A stretch of DNA of 64,000 nt from positions 3,556 to 67,555 of the forward strand of contig UQQR01000007.1 of the NCBI GenBank assembly GCA_900543215.1, given 5' to 3'. Position 1 is the stretch's first letter. Every line of letters begins with the position of its first letter. The notes under the pieces were generated by a model, which did not search any database, was not told the DNA's origin, and was given only the letters and a program-made list of their open reading frames with translations. The DNA comes from an uncultured Oscillospiraceae bacterium. GTDB lineage: Bacteria; Bacillota; Clostridia; Oscillospirales; Acutalibacteraceae. The translations under genes were made by a program, and so were the position numbers. This document shows positions 15,884 to 23,061 of the stretch, in pieces.

Positions 15884-16581
15884 CCTACGTATTATCCGAC
15901 ATCCACGGCAACCTGCAACGATTTAAGTCAATTATGGCTCAAATCAATCTTCAAACGAATGATACATTGTATGTCCTCGGAGATGTGATAGACAGGTACG
16001 CCGGAGGAATCAAAATATTAAGACAGATCATGAGAATGCCCAATGCCAAAATGTTGATTGGCAATCATGAATATATGATGCTCAACGCCATCGGTCACTG
16101 TAAAGATGCAGCCGAAGAAAAGGAAAACACGAATTGGCGAGAAAAAAGGCTTTGGTACAGGAACGGTGGTATGATTACGCATGAGCAGCTCAAACATTAC
16201 CGCAAAGATATCCGAGCCGAGATTTTCAATTTCATCCGCCAACTGCCGACAAACCTTGAAGTCGAGGTCAACGGAGTCAAGTACAAACTTGTCCATGCTT
16301 CCCCCGAAGAAAATTACATGAAATCCTCCTGGAACATTTATGACTACAAAAACAGCCGTGAGTTTGCCATATGGGATAGATGGGATGAAACACAACCGAT
16401 TCCCGAAGGATATGTACTGATCTTCGGCCACACGCCTACCTGCTACTTTCACGACAAAATGCCGTGGTGCATTTGGAAGGGCGATAATGCAATCGGTATA
16501 GACTGCGGCAGTGGCTATGAGTATGGACGCCTTTCGTGCCTCCGTTTAGATGACATGAAAGAATTTTACTCGGATTGCTGA
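15880..16581 (+). CDS. Metallophosphoesterase 3 (PP2A/ApaH-type)
   Basis: A 233-residue Ser/Thr-phosphatase-like metallophosphoesterase: SDIHGNLQRF (6-15), LGDVIDRY (32-39), IGNHEYMM (58-65), LVHASPEE (about 138) and FGHTPT (about 186), then GIDCGSGYE. These are the diagnostic motifs of the PrpA/ApaH branch, which cleaves phosphoproteins or dinucleoside polyphosphates. It is the third such enzyme in 4 kb but on a separate transcript from the first two. It is translationally coupled to a short upstream ORF. Confidence 0.9.
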   Translation: MTYVLSDIHGNLQRFKSIMAQINLQTNDTLYVLGDVIDRYAGGIKILRQIMRMPNAKMLIGNHEYMMLNAIGHCKDAAEEKENTNWREKRLWYRNGGMITHEQLKHYRKDIRAEIFNFIRQLPTNLEVEVNGVKYKLVHASPEENYMKSSWNIYDYKNSREFAIWDRWDETQPIPEGYVLIFGHTPTCYFHDKMPWCIWKGDNAIGIDCGSGYEYGRLSCLRLDDMKEFYSDC

Positions 16582-16617
16582 CACAGATGGTATCAGACAA
16601 AAGAAAAGGAGTCATCA

Positions 16618-17268
16618 ATGGGAACTTATTATGCAGTTTACGCCGAGGTTCGTGTCGGCAATCAGTGGTACAATCTGAATCCGCTATTTCAGCGCACTGA
16701 CGGAAATATTGATGTCTGTCCGGTCATTTCGGGACGAAATTGGCTTCTTGAAGCATATGAAGAACTGGAAGAAGTCAGCTACACTTGCGGCCGACCGGAG
16801 AATCTGAGCAAAGAAGTTAGGTCGGTATTTTGCCATGAAGACGATGAACCATACGACCCGTACTTACATATCGACACCTACAAGGATTTTTACAACCGTT
16901 CCATGTTCCTTGTGAACTACGGCAAATCCGTAAAAAGTCGAATCAAGAAGGACAAGCCGACACGGTACTGTGGGTATGCTTCCAAGGTCAGTATAGCAGC
17001 ATTTGAAATCGATGAGTATGATACCATAGGTTATTGGCTCACGTCCGAGGAATATGAAAAACTGTCCGATGAGGAAAAACAAGAGTATTCCTACTACGAG
17101 TGGGATGAATACGAGGACTGGTACAGGGTTTATAACTTAATCGTAGACAGAGTGGATACGATGCTCGGCTATTTCTGCCGATGGGCAGAATATGCTATCA
17201 AGGATGCAAATCCGGACGAAATATGCCCAACCGCTGACTATGTCCGGCTGCTCGTATACCGGTGCTGA
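16618..17268 (+). CDS. Hypothetical protein rich in aromatic and acidic residues
   Basis: A 216-residue soluble protein with many Tyr, Trp, Asp and Glu (for example YSYYEWDEYEDWYRVYN near residues 160-176) and no signal or membrane segment. I do not recognise the family. AAGGAG lies seven bases upstream. It sits between metallophosphoesterase 3 and the macrodomain gene on the same strand with short gaps and probably shares their transcript. Confidence 0.75.
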   Translation: MGTYYAVYAEVRVGNQWYNLNPLFQRTDGNIDVCPVISGRNWLLEAYEELEEVSYTCGRPENLSKEVRSVFCHEDDEPYDPYLHIDTYKDFYNRSMFLVNYGKSVKSRIKKDKPTRYCGYASKVSIAAFEIDEYDTIGYWLTSEEYEKLSDEEKQEYSYYEWDEYEDWYRVYNLIVDRVDTMLGYFCRWAEYAIKDANPDEICPTADYVRLLVYRC

Positions 17269-17365
17269 GAATAGACCGAACATCTGAGCGAAATGTGAGA
17301 AAGGTGGGATCGGTATAGACTATCATTGTGGTGATATATTTTCTCCCAACAGAACCGGTCACGAA

Positions 17366-17809
17366 TTGATAATCTGCCATCAGATAAACTGTCAGGGAAT
17401 TATGGATGCAGGGCTTTCAAAGCAAATTCGCACTATGTTCCCACAGGTATATGAGATGTATCAAAGAAATTGCACCAAAACCGCTAACCGTCAGGACTTG
17501 CTCGGGAAGGTGTTGTTTTGTCCAATCAGATACAACGGATGTGAATGGCTCGTTGCCAACCTGTTCGCACAAGACGGCTTCGGTCGGGATAAATGCTATA
17601 CCGATTATGACGCTCTGCGAAAAGCACTCACCACTGTGAGAACCGTTGCAACACCATTACCGGCAAGGACACTGACGACCGTCCGAATCCCCTATAAAAT
17701 GGGTAGCGGTCTTGCGGGAGGGTCTTGGAGCATTGTGGAACAAATAATCAAAGATGAGCTTGTGGCTTATGACATACCCGTAGAAATTTGGAAGAAGGAA
17801 TCAGTATGA
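17366..17809 (+). CDS. Macrodomain protein (ADP-ribose binding/hydrolase-like)
   Basis: Macrodomain of the ALC1/TARG1-like group: CHQINCQGIMDAGLSKQI, LLGKVLFCPI, NLFAQDGFGRD, TDYDALRKAL and IPYKMGSGLAGGSW, which form the ADP-ribose pocket. The given start is a TTG, but conserved N-terminal sequence (YHCGDIFSPNRTGHE) continues in frame upstream to 17315, where an ATA codon sits seven bases after AAGGTGG. No ATG, GTG or TTG precedes the conserved GDIF segment, so the native start may be a mutated ATG or a rare start. Enzymes of this group remove ADP-ribose from proteins or DNA. Confidence 0.85.
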   Translation: MIICHQINCQGIMDAGLSKQIRTMFPQVYEMYQRNCTKTANRQDLLGKVLFCPIRYNGCEWLVANLFAQDGFGRDKCYTDYDALRKALTTVRTVATPLPARTLTTVRIPYKMGSGLAGGSWSIVEQIIKDELVAYDIPVEIWKKESV

Positions 17810-17902
17810 GCAAAATAGTCCTTTGGAAGATATATCGCCATCTTCCGAATGCAATTTAAAGAAAGAGACAATGACCATAACCTATACGAAGGGAGATAAA
17901 AT

Positions 17903-18280
17903 ATGAGTTACGATAAATTGAAAACAAGTGAACTGAATACCACGGCTCAGACCGAGGAAGAGTTAGATGTCATTGAGGTGCTTGACCACAGAGCACTGTT
18001 CAGCAACGGACGGATTAAGCCCGAACAGATTCCCGAAGGTTTACATGCATACGACCTCCGCCATAGCGATGACGGAGGTCGCTTCTGCTCCATTGAGCCG
18101 AAGGTTGGAGTCAATCACGGCGGCACCGTGCTGATGCGGGATGTCCTCGATTTCGGTAAGGATGGATATATTCCGCTTGACGAGGACACTGAGCCGAACT
18201 TTTTGGGTGAAACAATGACGGCATCGGAATTTGTCGAGGAAGAAACCCAGGACGAAGTCATGCGGATGAATGGTATGTGA
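17903..18280 (+). CDS. LPD28-type mobile-element protein
   Basis: A 125-residue protein matching what I know of large-polyvalent-protein-associated domain 28: ALFSNGRIKPEQIPEGLHAY, the DLRHSDDG turn, then VNHGGTVLMRDVLDFGKDGY and LGETMTASEFVEE. The domain appears in huge polyvalent proteins of phages and conjugative elements and as small stand-alone proteins; its function is unknown. SD GAAGGGAG supports the start. It overlaps nothing and is followed by a small hypothetical gene. Confidence 0.75.
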   Translation: MSYDKLKTSELNTTAQTEEELDVIEVLDHRALFSNGRIKPEQIPEGLHAYDLRHSDDGGRFCSIEPKVGVNHGGTVLMRDVLDFGKDGYIPLDEDTEPNFLGETMTASEFVEEETQDEVMRMNGM

Positions 18281-18296
18281 TATTGAAAGGAATACG

Positions 18297-18566
18297 ATGA
18301 TAAAGGAGTTTGATATAATGGAATTTGAAGTAGATGACAAACTGAATTTAGCAAAGGTGTGGTGCTCCCGCGCCGACCAAAGGGACAAGGCAAAGCAGCA
18401 AAAACTAAAGGAGTTTATTGCCGATTGCAGAAAAAAGAAAATCTTCGTCTGCGTTTATGAATCAGGCGACGGCAGCCTCTTGGAAAACACCAAGGAACTG
18501 CTTACTTATAATCTCAATAACACGACACCAAGCACAAAGACTTCAAAATCGTGCGACGCACGGTAA
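18297..18566 (+). CDS. Small hypothetical protein
   Basis: An 89-residue lysine-rich protein (KLNLAKVWCSRADQRDKAKQ, then FVCVYESGDGSLLENTKELL) seen as a companion of LPD28-type genes. GAAAGG lies before the ATG at 18297; an internal ATG at 18318 also has AAAGGAG in front of it, so the true start is uncertain. No recognised domain. Confidence 0.6.
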   Translation: MIKEFDIMEFEVDDKLNLAKVWCSRADQRDKAKQQKLKEFIADCRKKKIFVCVYESGDGSLLENTKELLTYNLNNTTPSTKTSKSCDAR

Positions 18567-18614
18567 AGCGGAAGCAATATAGAATGATGTGATATGATTG
18601 ATTGAAAATCTTTT

Positions 18615-18676
18615 TTGCACAAAAGCCTAAAATGTGTTATAATAGGTCTTGACAACGAAGAAAAAACAAGTATAAT
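18615..18676 (+). promoter_or_regulatory. Tandem promoters upstream of nucleotidyltransferase
   Basis: P1: TTGCAC (18615-18620), 17 bp, TATAAT (18638-18643). P2: TTGACA (18649-18654), 16 bp, TATAAT (18671-18676). The two are 34 bp apart and precede a gene with SD GAGGAGG. Confidence 0.8.
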
Positions 18677-18734
18677 AATATGATTTGGTTTTGAACTGAA
18701 TGGGCGGCTTGGGAAATATGAGGAGGATTTAACT

Positions 18735-19385
18735 ATGTACAACTTCGAATATGTTCCCAAGAAAGAAGCTGCCCCGGCAAAAAATGAGTTGATCGAGATA
18801 ATCAATGGGGTTCAGAAAATACAGCGAAATAAAGATATCTCTTTCCAATTTCAATTCATTGGGAGCAGCAGTCGCAATATGATTACTTGCGACCGTAAGA
18901 GTAATATCGGATATGATTTTGATGTAGACCTTGAGGTTTTTTATGATGACGATAGATATGACCCCGGAGAAATCAAACATATCATGATGGACGCTTTTAA
19001 TTTAGTGGTTCGTCGGTATGGATACGGGTACTGTGAAGATTCAACCCGTGTATTTACAATCAAAAAAATTGACCATTGGCACTCAAGGATAATACAAAGT
19101 TGTGACTTCGCTATTGTAAACAACTATACCGACAAAGCCGGTTCAGTACTCCAACAGTACATACGATTTAACAAGGAACAACGATCATATGTTTGGGCTG
19201 ATCAGACCAAAGGATACTATACTAAACCCAAAGAAGATTGGTTGAAAAAGCACGGGTATTGGGATGAAGTCCTTGATCGTTATCTATACAAAAAGAACAA
19301 TAACGAGGGCCTGGTAAAAAAATCGCGCGCCTTGTACGCTGAAACTATTAATGAGACATATGCTAAACATAAAGGTGGGCGGTAA
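18735..19385 (+). CDS. Stand-alone nucleotidyltransferase
   Basis: A 216-residue nucleotidyltransferase-fold protein. IGSSSRN (42-48) gives the GS signature and DFDVDLEVF (61-69) the DxD metal ligands, with SCDFAIVN (about 122) as the likely third carboxylate. Spacing between GS and DxD is longer than in minimal MNT antitoxins. It has its own tandem promoters and no HEPN, SMODS-effector or CARF partner beside it. It could modify tRNA or protein by NMP transfer, act as a toxin, or make a small nucleotide; sequence alone does not decide. Confidence 0.75.
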   Translation: MYNFEYVPKKEAAPAKNELIEIINGVQKIQRNKDISFQFQFIGSSSRNMITCDRKSNIGYDFDVDLEVFYDDDRYDPGEIKHIMMDAFNLVVRRYGYGYCEDSTRVFTIKKIDHWHSRIIQSCDFAIVNNYTDKAGSVLQQYIRFNKEQRSYVWADQTKGYYTKPKEDWLKKHGYWDEVLDRYLYKKNNNEGLVKKSRALYAETINETYAKHKGGR

Positions 19386-19476
19386 TGAAAAATGGTACTA
19401 TTGGACTTTTCACGCATGTATCGGGCAAAAATTCGCTCCTTTGATTTAAGAATGTTCAAAACCGTCGAATTAAGTC

Positions 19477-19505
19477 TTGACATTTTGCTTTGAATTGTAT
19501 ATAAT
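19477..19505 (+). promoter_or_regulatory. Promoter of the rnlAB-like pair
   Basis: TTGACA (19477-19482) and TATAAT (19500-19505) with a 17-bp spacer, 30 bp before the toxin start. Confidence 0.85.
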
Positions 19506-19535
19506 AAAATGTTCCAACGAAAAGAGGCTCAGTAG

Positions 19536-20924
19536 ATGTACTACGCAGTTAGAAAGGGACATAAAACCGGAGTTTTTGATAATTGGTCTGAAGCACAGTC
19601 TGCAACTGCGGGTTTTCCTGGACCAGATTTCAAAAAGTTCAGAACAAAAGAAGAAGCAGAAGCGTATTTAGAAAATCGCGATGTTTGGGCTGACAAGGTA
19701 GCCGCAGATAATAAAAACGGATTCTTGGTTGCATTTACTGATGGTAGTTATGACAAGAATCAAAACAGATATTCATACGGTGTTTGTCTTATTCTGCCTG
19801 ATGGAACAGAAACGGGTATCTGTGCTTATGGAAGCAATAAGGAATATATTGATAGCAACAATATTATAGGAGAAATTTTTGGAGTTATTAATGCTCTTGA
19901 TTGGGCAATATCAAACGGGCACGAAAAAATAAAAATCTACCATGATTACGAAGGCCTTTCGAAGTGGACATCTGGGGAATGGACAGCCAAATCGAAAGTC
20001 AGCAAAATGTTTGTGGGATTATATAAATCTAAATTTGAGGACTTTTTGCAAATTGAGTTTGTTAAAGTCCCGGGACATAGTAACATTTCATATAATGATA
20101 AGGCTGACCAACTTGCTAAGTCGGCATTGACTGATAAAAAGCGAGTTGCTGTCCAAGGGGAAAATTGGTTCTCTATATCTCACTTCAATCAAGATGATTT
20201 CGATGCGTTTACAAGCATTATCGAGGAATCCGATAATAATATTACTCATACAGTTAATAATATGGCTGATAGGGTGATTTATAAGTTTTCATTGAATTCC
20301 GATTCCGTTACTGTAACTCTATTCAGTAGTGGTAAGCGCAAATTGTTAGTTCAAGGCAAAAACACATACCTGTTTCAAGTAATTATTACAACGATAGTTG
20401 AACTCGAAGACGAAAGCAAAGTCGAACAAATCCTTGGCAATGCTTACAGAATGAGCATAAGAAGCGATGACATAGATAGTGCTTACGCACCAATTGATAG
20501 AAGCTTACCGGACGATTATCCCGCAGGCAACAAGCGTTTAATCAAGCAATCAATTGTCAATTTGAAATATTATTTGGATAGCGAGGACTATTCACAATAT
20601 GTATTTCCGGCATTAAGGGCATTAGAGGGCCATATAAAATATCTGCTCACTGCAGCAGGAAGAACTGCTAAAAGGAATTTTGATTGTTTTAATTTAGACA
20701 AATCAAATACTCCCCAAAAGTATATTGTGTCTGCACCATTGACTGACGCCACAAAGAAAGATTCTATCGAAAACTGTTATAACTATTACAAATCACAAAG
20801 AGACACCATTTTTCACTTTGGTGATATACTTGGTCCTGTTGATAACACAAGGTTTATTACATCCAAAGATGAAGCAAACGAAATAATAAACAAATGCATT
20901 GAATTGATTTGCACTCAACAATAA
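19536..20924 (+). CDS. RNase H-RnlA fusion toxin
   Basis: A 462-residue protein with three parts. Residues 1-47 form a viroplasmin-type RNA/DNA-hybrid-binding domain (YYAVRKGHKTGVFDNW...). Residues 62-200 form RNase HI with Asp69 (FTDGS), Glu113, Asp137, His181 (PGH) and Asp191 (KADQLA). Residues about 210-462 are RnlA-like: FPALRALEGHIK (357-368) and SQRDTIFHF (420-428), where Glu364, Arg422 and His427 match the HEPN catalytic residues of E. coli RNase LS. An RnlB-like antitoxin follows in 22 bp. In E. coli, RnlA is known to be stimulated by separate RNase HI; here both are one chain. Confidence 0.87.
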   Translation: MYYAVRKGHKTGVFDNWSEAQSATAGFPGPDFKKFRTKEEAEAYLENRDVWADKVAADNKNGFLVAFTDGSYDKNQNRYSYGVCLILPDGTETGICAYGSNKEYIDSNNIIGEIFGVINALDWAISNGHEKIKIYHDYEGLSKWTSGEWTAKSKVSKMFVGLYKSKFEDFLQIEFVKVPGHSNISYNDKADQLAKSALTDKKRVAVQGENWFSISHFNQDDFDAFTSIIEESDNNITHTVNNMADRVIYKFSLNSDSVTVTLFSSGKRKLLVQGKNTYLFQVIITTIVELEDESKVEQILGNAYRMSIRSDDIDSAYAPIDRSLPDDYPAGNKRLIKQSIVNLKYYLDSEDYSQYVFPALRALEGHIKYLLTAAGRTAKRNFDCFNLDKSNTPQKYIVSAPLTDATKKDSIENCYNYYKSQRDTIFHFGDILGPVDNTRFITSKDEANEIINKCIELICTQQ

Positions 20925-20946
20925 GGAACAGAATGGAGGGTCTGTC

Positions 20947-21306
20947 ATGAGAAATTTCATAATTAAAGAAATAAACAAAGATGGTTATGACAGATTTCTC
21001 CTATGCTTATCTTTTGACAGCCTTCTTTCATACTTGGGTAGTATTGAGTCATCTCTAAAGGCTGTATCTGATTCTGGGAAAGTGTTGATTGATCAATTGC
21101 TGATAACAGGAAACAACGATAACCGCTTTTTAAGTTGCAATTTTTCTCACGGAAAATTAGATTTTACAACTGCACGAATTGTTAACCCCACGAACTTTTT
21201 CCGCGAAGAAACGGTTGATCTTTTGCATGACAACTATGGATATGTTGAAAATTCCATTTTGACTGATTCTCAACGGCAAAAGGTAAGAGATAAAGTTGCT
21301 TTTTAA
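20947..21306 (+). CDS. rnlB: RnlB-family antitoxin
   Basis: A 119-residue protein resembling RnlB: LLCLSFDSLLSYLGSIESSL, GKVLIDQLLITGNNDNRFLS, GKLDFTTARIVNP and YVENSILTDSQRQKV. E. coli RnlB has the same order of motifs (glycine plus NRF in the centre, ILDTAKI, and a C-terminal SVL region). It follows the toxin gene on the same transcript with GGAGG at its start. It is expected to bind the RnlA part and silence it; in E. coli this requires RNase HI. A hairpin at 21397-21425 may end the transcript. Confidence 0.85.
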   Translation: MRNFIIKEINKDGYDRFLLCLSFDSLLSYLGSIESSLKAVSDSGKVLIDQLLITGNNDNRFLSCNFSHGKLDFTTARIVNPTNFFREETVDLLHDNYGYVENSILTDSQRQKVRDKVAF

Positions 21307-21316
21307 GTGGATCAAA

Positions 21317-21452
21317 ATATCTTTTTCGGTTAGCACAAAAAAGAAAAGGTATCACAACCACTGCAGGTGAGACAGTACGGATTTATAAAAAAGGACGAAA
21401 AAGCCTTACCACAAGCGGCTTTTTCAAAAAATCCGGTGATATCTTTTTCGGT
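21317..21452 (+). repeat. 14-bp direct repeats flanking a hairpin
   Basis: ATATCTTTTTCGGT occurs exactly at 21317-21330 and 21439-21452. The segment between holds a hairpin GAAAAAGCC / GGCTTTTTC (21397-21425), a plausible rnlB terminator. Another hairpin with a T tail follows at 21465-21492. No gene is supported in 21307-21713; part of the zone could be an attachment or recombination site. Confidence 0.6.
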
Positions 21453-21514
21453 GCTACGAGCCAAAAAAGCATTCCGTAAGGAGTGCTTTTTCTTTATACA
21501 ATTGTCCGACCGAA

Positions 21515-21627
21515 GGGTTATGAGCCCGCGGGCGAATAACCCGAAGGGTGAGGCGGTAGTGAATGACAGTCCTGTGGACTGTCAGAGCCACCGAACCGAC
21601 CGCAACATTTTCTCCGCGGAGAAAATG
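21515..21627. repeat. Stacked palindromes resembling tRNA-fMet anticodon arm
   Basis: Three hairpins in a row: 21515-21542 (GGGTTAT...AATAACCC), 21565-21583 (GACAGT...ACTGTC) and a perfect 22-bp palindrome at 21606-21627 centred on CCGCGG. The right arm of the first, 21529-21547, matches 17 of 19 bases of tRNA-fMet 1382-1400, and its left arm contains 14 bases identical to the reverse complement of 1382-1395. This may be an att remnant or a repetitive structured element. Confidence 0.55.
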
Positions 21628-21668
21628 CAAGACCGCCCTTTAAATTTGAGTTTAACAACCGAAATTAA

Positions 21669-21698
21669 GCGGATGTAACCAACCGAGTTTACATCCGC
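21669..21698 (+). terminator. Terminator facing the HAD gene
   Basis: Ten-base stem GCGGATGTAA / TTACATCCGC followed by TTTTTCTTT, at the right edge of the island; it also lies just past the HAD stop on the other strand. Confidence 0.75.
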
Positions 21699-21713
21699 TT
21701 TTTCTTTCTCGTT

Positions 21714-22874
21714 TTATATAGCAAGTTCTTCCTTGATTTTTTTTACTGCCCTTGAGCTTGATTTATAACTTTTCAGCAGTTTCTTATAGTATTTACTTAT
21801 ATCTTCATCCTTTAAAATGTAATATATCTGACTGTTTTCAACCGCGATTAAACAAAGCTGTTCTATTTGATCATTAGTCCAGGCATTGTATGCGGAAAGT
21901 TTTTTGATGACATCGTGCGTTCTTGCAAAACTACCGCTGTTTTCCAGGTCAATTATCAGGTCTATCTTTGAATTTTCTTCTTCGTTATTTTCTTTTTCCG
22001 CTTTTTGATATTCGTTTTTACAGCGGTAATACACAGATTCCAGCGTTTCATTATAAACCGTTCTGTCAATTATGTTTTTCAACAGAATATCAAGCTCCGA
22101 ACCCTCTGAATAATCAGCCGGAGCAAAGTATTTTATGCGGTTCTCCCGCATCATTTTATATACCTTGGCTCTGTCTTTTGTTTCGGAATTATAAACGCCT
22201 ATTGAAAATCCTCCCGAAGAATTAACCAGCTTCATACAGGGAACATCAGTATCACTGTCGCCTATATAAACCATATTTCTGAAAGGAACACGAACATCCT
22301 CGGGTGAAAAATAATCATTTACACCCGCATCGTTTACATCCAAAACGCCCTTTTCAATTCGGAACAAAAATTGCGTCTTGTTCGTATAATTTACAATCTG
22401 CGCGGGCCATTTAGCTACACCCCTTTCGTTGTAATAAAAGGAGCAGGCGTATATTTTTTCGAAAGACTTTGCAACCGAGGTACCCTCAATCATCTCCTGT
22501 ATGCCTGATGATATAATGTAATGCTCGATTATTACGCCCTTTTCCTTTCCGTATGCTTTGATTCTTTCGAACCATTCTTTAACCCCGGGGAAAAGCTTGA
22601 CCTTTGCTCCGTATTCCTTTAATGCTCCCTTATTTAAAACGAGGTTTCCCTCCGCTTCTTTTGTCATCATAAGCATATATGCCGATATTTGATCCATATT
22701 ATTGGTTTCCGCAAGCTCGTTTGTCTTTTTCCAAAAAGCGTCTACATCATATCCGACAGACTGAATATAACCCTGTGCCTGCATATCGTCCGGCGACAGT
22801 GTTTTATCAAAATCATAGCATATAGCAATCACAGGCATTTCTTCCTTTTTCCTGCGTTCGTATTTTTTTGCCAC
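21714..22874 (-). CDS. HAD-superfamily hydrolase
   Basis: A 386-residue haloacid-dehalogenase-type phosphatase. Motif I is CYDFDKTLSPDDM (nucleophile Asp and acid/base Asp in DFDKT), motif II is IISSG, and motif IV is YIGDSDTDVPCM. A helical cap and a C-terminal helical tail of unknown role (after about residue 290) follow. The GTG start at 22874 is preferred because GGAGGGTG lies six bases upstream, and the promoter TTGCTC-17 bp-TATAAT precedes it. Similar proteins occur on both chromosomes and mobile elements, so its place relative to the island edge is open. Substrate unknown. Confidence 0.85.
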   Translation of the reverse strand: MAKKYERRKKEEMPVIAICYDFDKTLSPDDMQAQGYIQSVGYDVDAFWKKTNELAETNNMDQISAYMLMMTKEAEGNLVLNKGALKEYGAKVKLFPGVKEWFERIKAYGKEKGVIIEHYIISSGIQEMIEGTSVAKSFEKIYACSFYYNERGVAKWPAQIVNYTNKTQFLFRIEKGVLDVNDAGVNDYFSPEDVRVPFRNMVYIGDSDTDVPCMKLVNSSGGFSIGVYNSETKDRAKVYKMMRENRIKYFAPADYSEGSELDILLKNIIDRTVYNETLESVYYRCKNEYQKAEKENNEEENSKIDLIIDLENSGSFARTHDVIKKLSAYNAWTNDQIEQLCLIAVENSQIYYILKDEDISKYYKKLLKSYKSSSRAVKKIKEELAI

Positions 22875-22998
22875 GATATCACCCTCCGTTCCCATATATT
22901 TCTTTTGTTGTATTATATCATTTAATTTGGCATTGAGCAAGCTAAATTAATCCGGCTTTTACTGTTTTCTGTTGCGATAATTAATTTTCAAAATAAGG

Positions 22999-23027
22999 TT
23001 GCCAAGTAAGAGAAAAAAACTTATAAT
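22999..23027 (+). promoter_or_regulatory. Promoter of the DUF5058 operon
   Basis: TTGCCA (22999-23004) and TATAAT (23022-23027), 17 bp apart, 34 bp before the first ATG. Confidence 0.8.
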
Positions 23028-23061
23028 TAAAATAAAGTTAAAAATGTAAGGAGTTTTGTAA

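Larger units (their letters stand above)
1431..21712. mobile_element. Accessory island, likely remnant of integrative element
   Basis: About 20 kb between tRNA-fMet and the HAD gene is filled with genes typical of clostridial integrative elements: DUF4314, orphan methyltransferase, Api92-like protein, LPD28 protein, serine recombinases, ParB-like proteins, XRE regulators and toxin-antitoxin pairs. No conjugation, replication or capsid genes are present, and one recombinase is truncated, so this is probably a decayed or composite element. Boundaries are approximate: no full-length direct repeat was found, only an imperfect copy of the tRNA-fMet anticodon arm near the right end. Whether the HAD gene belongs inside is undecided. 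Confidence 0.6.

Noticed and set aside
21367..21678. 103-codon frame in the hairpin zone
   Set aside because: It runs through terminators and palindromes and has no SD or motif.
1431..21712. Full 3'-end tRNA duplication marking the right attachment site
   Set aside because: The 3' half of tRNA-fMet was not found again; only a 19-base anticodon-arm likeness exists at 21529-21547.
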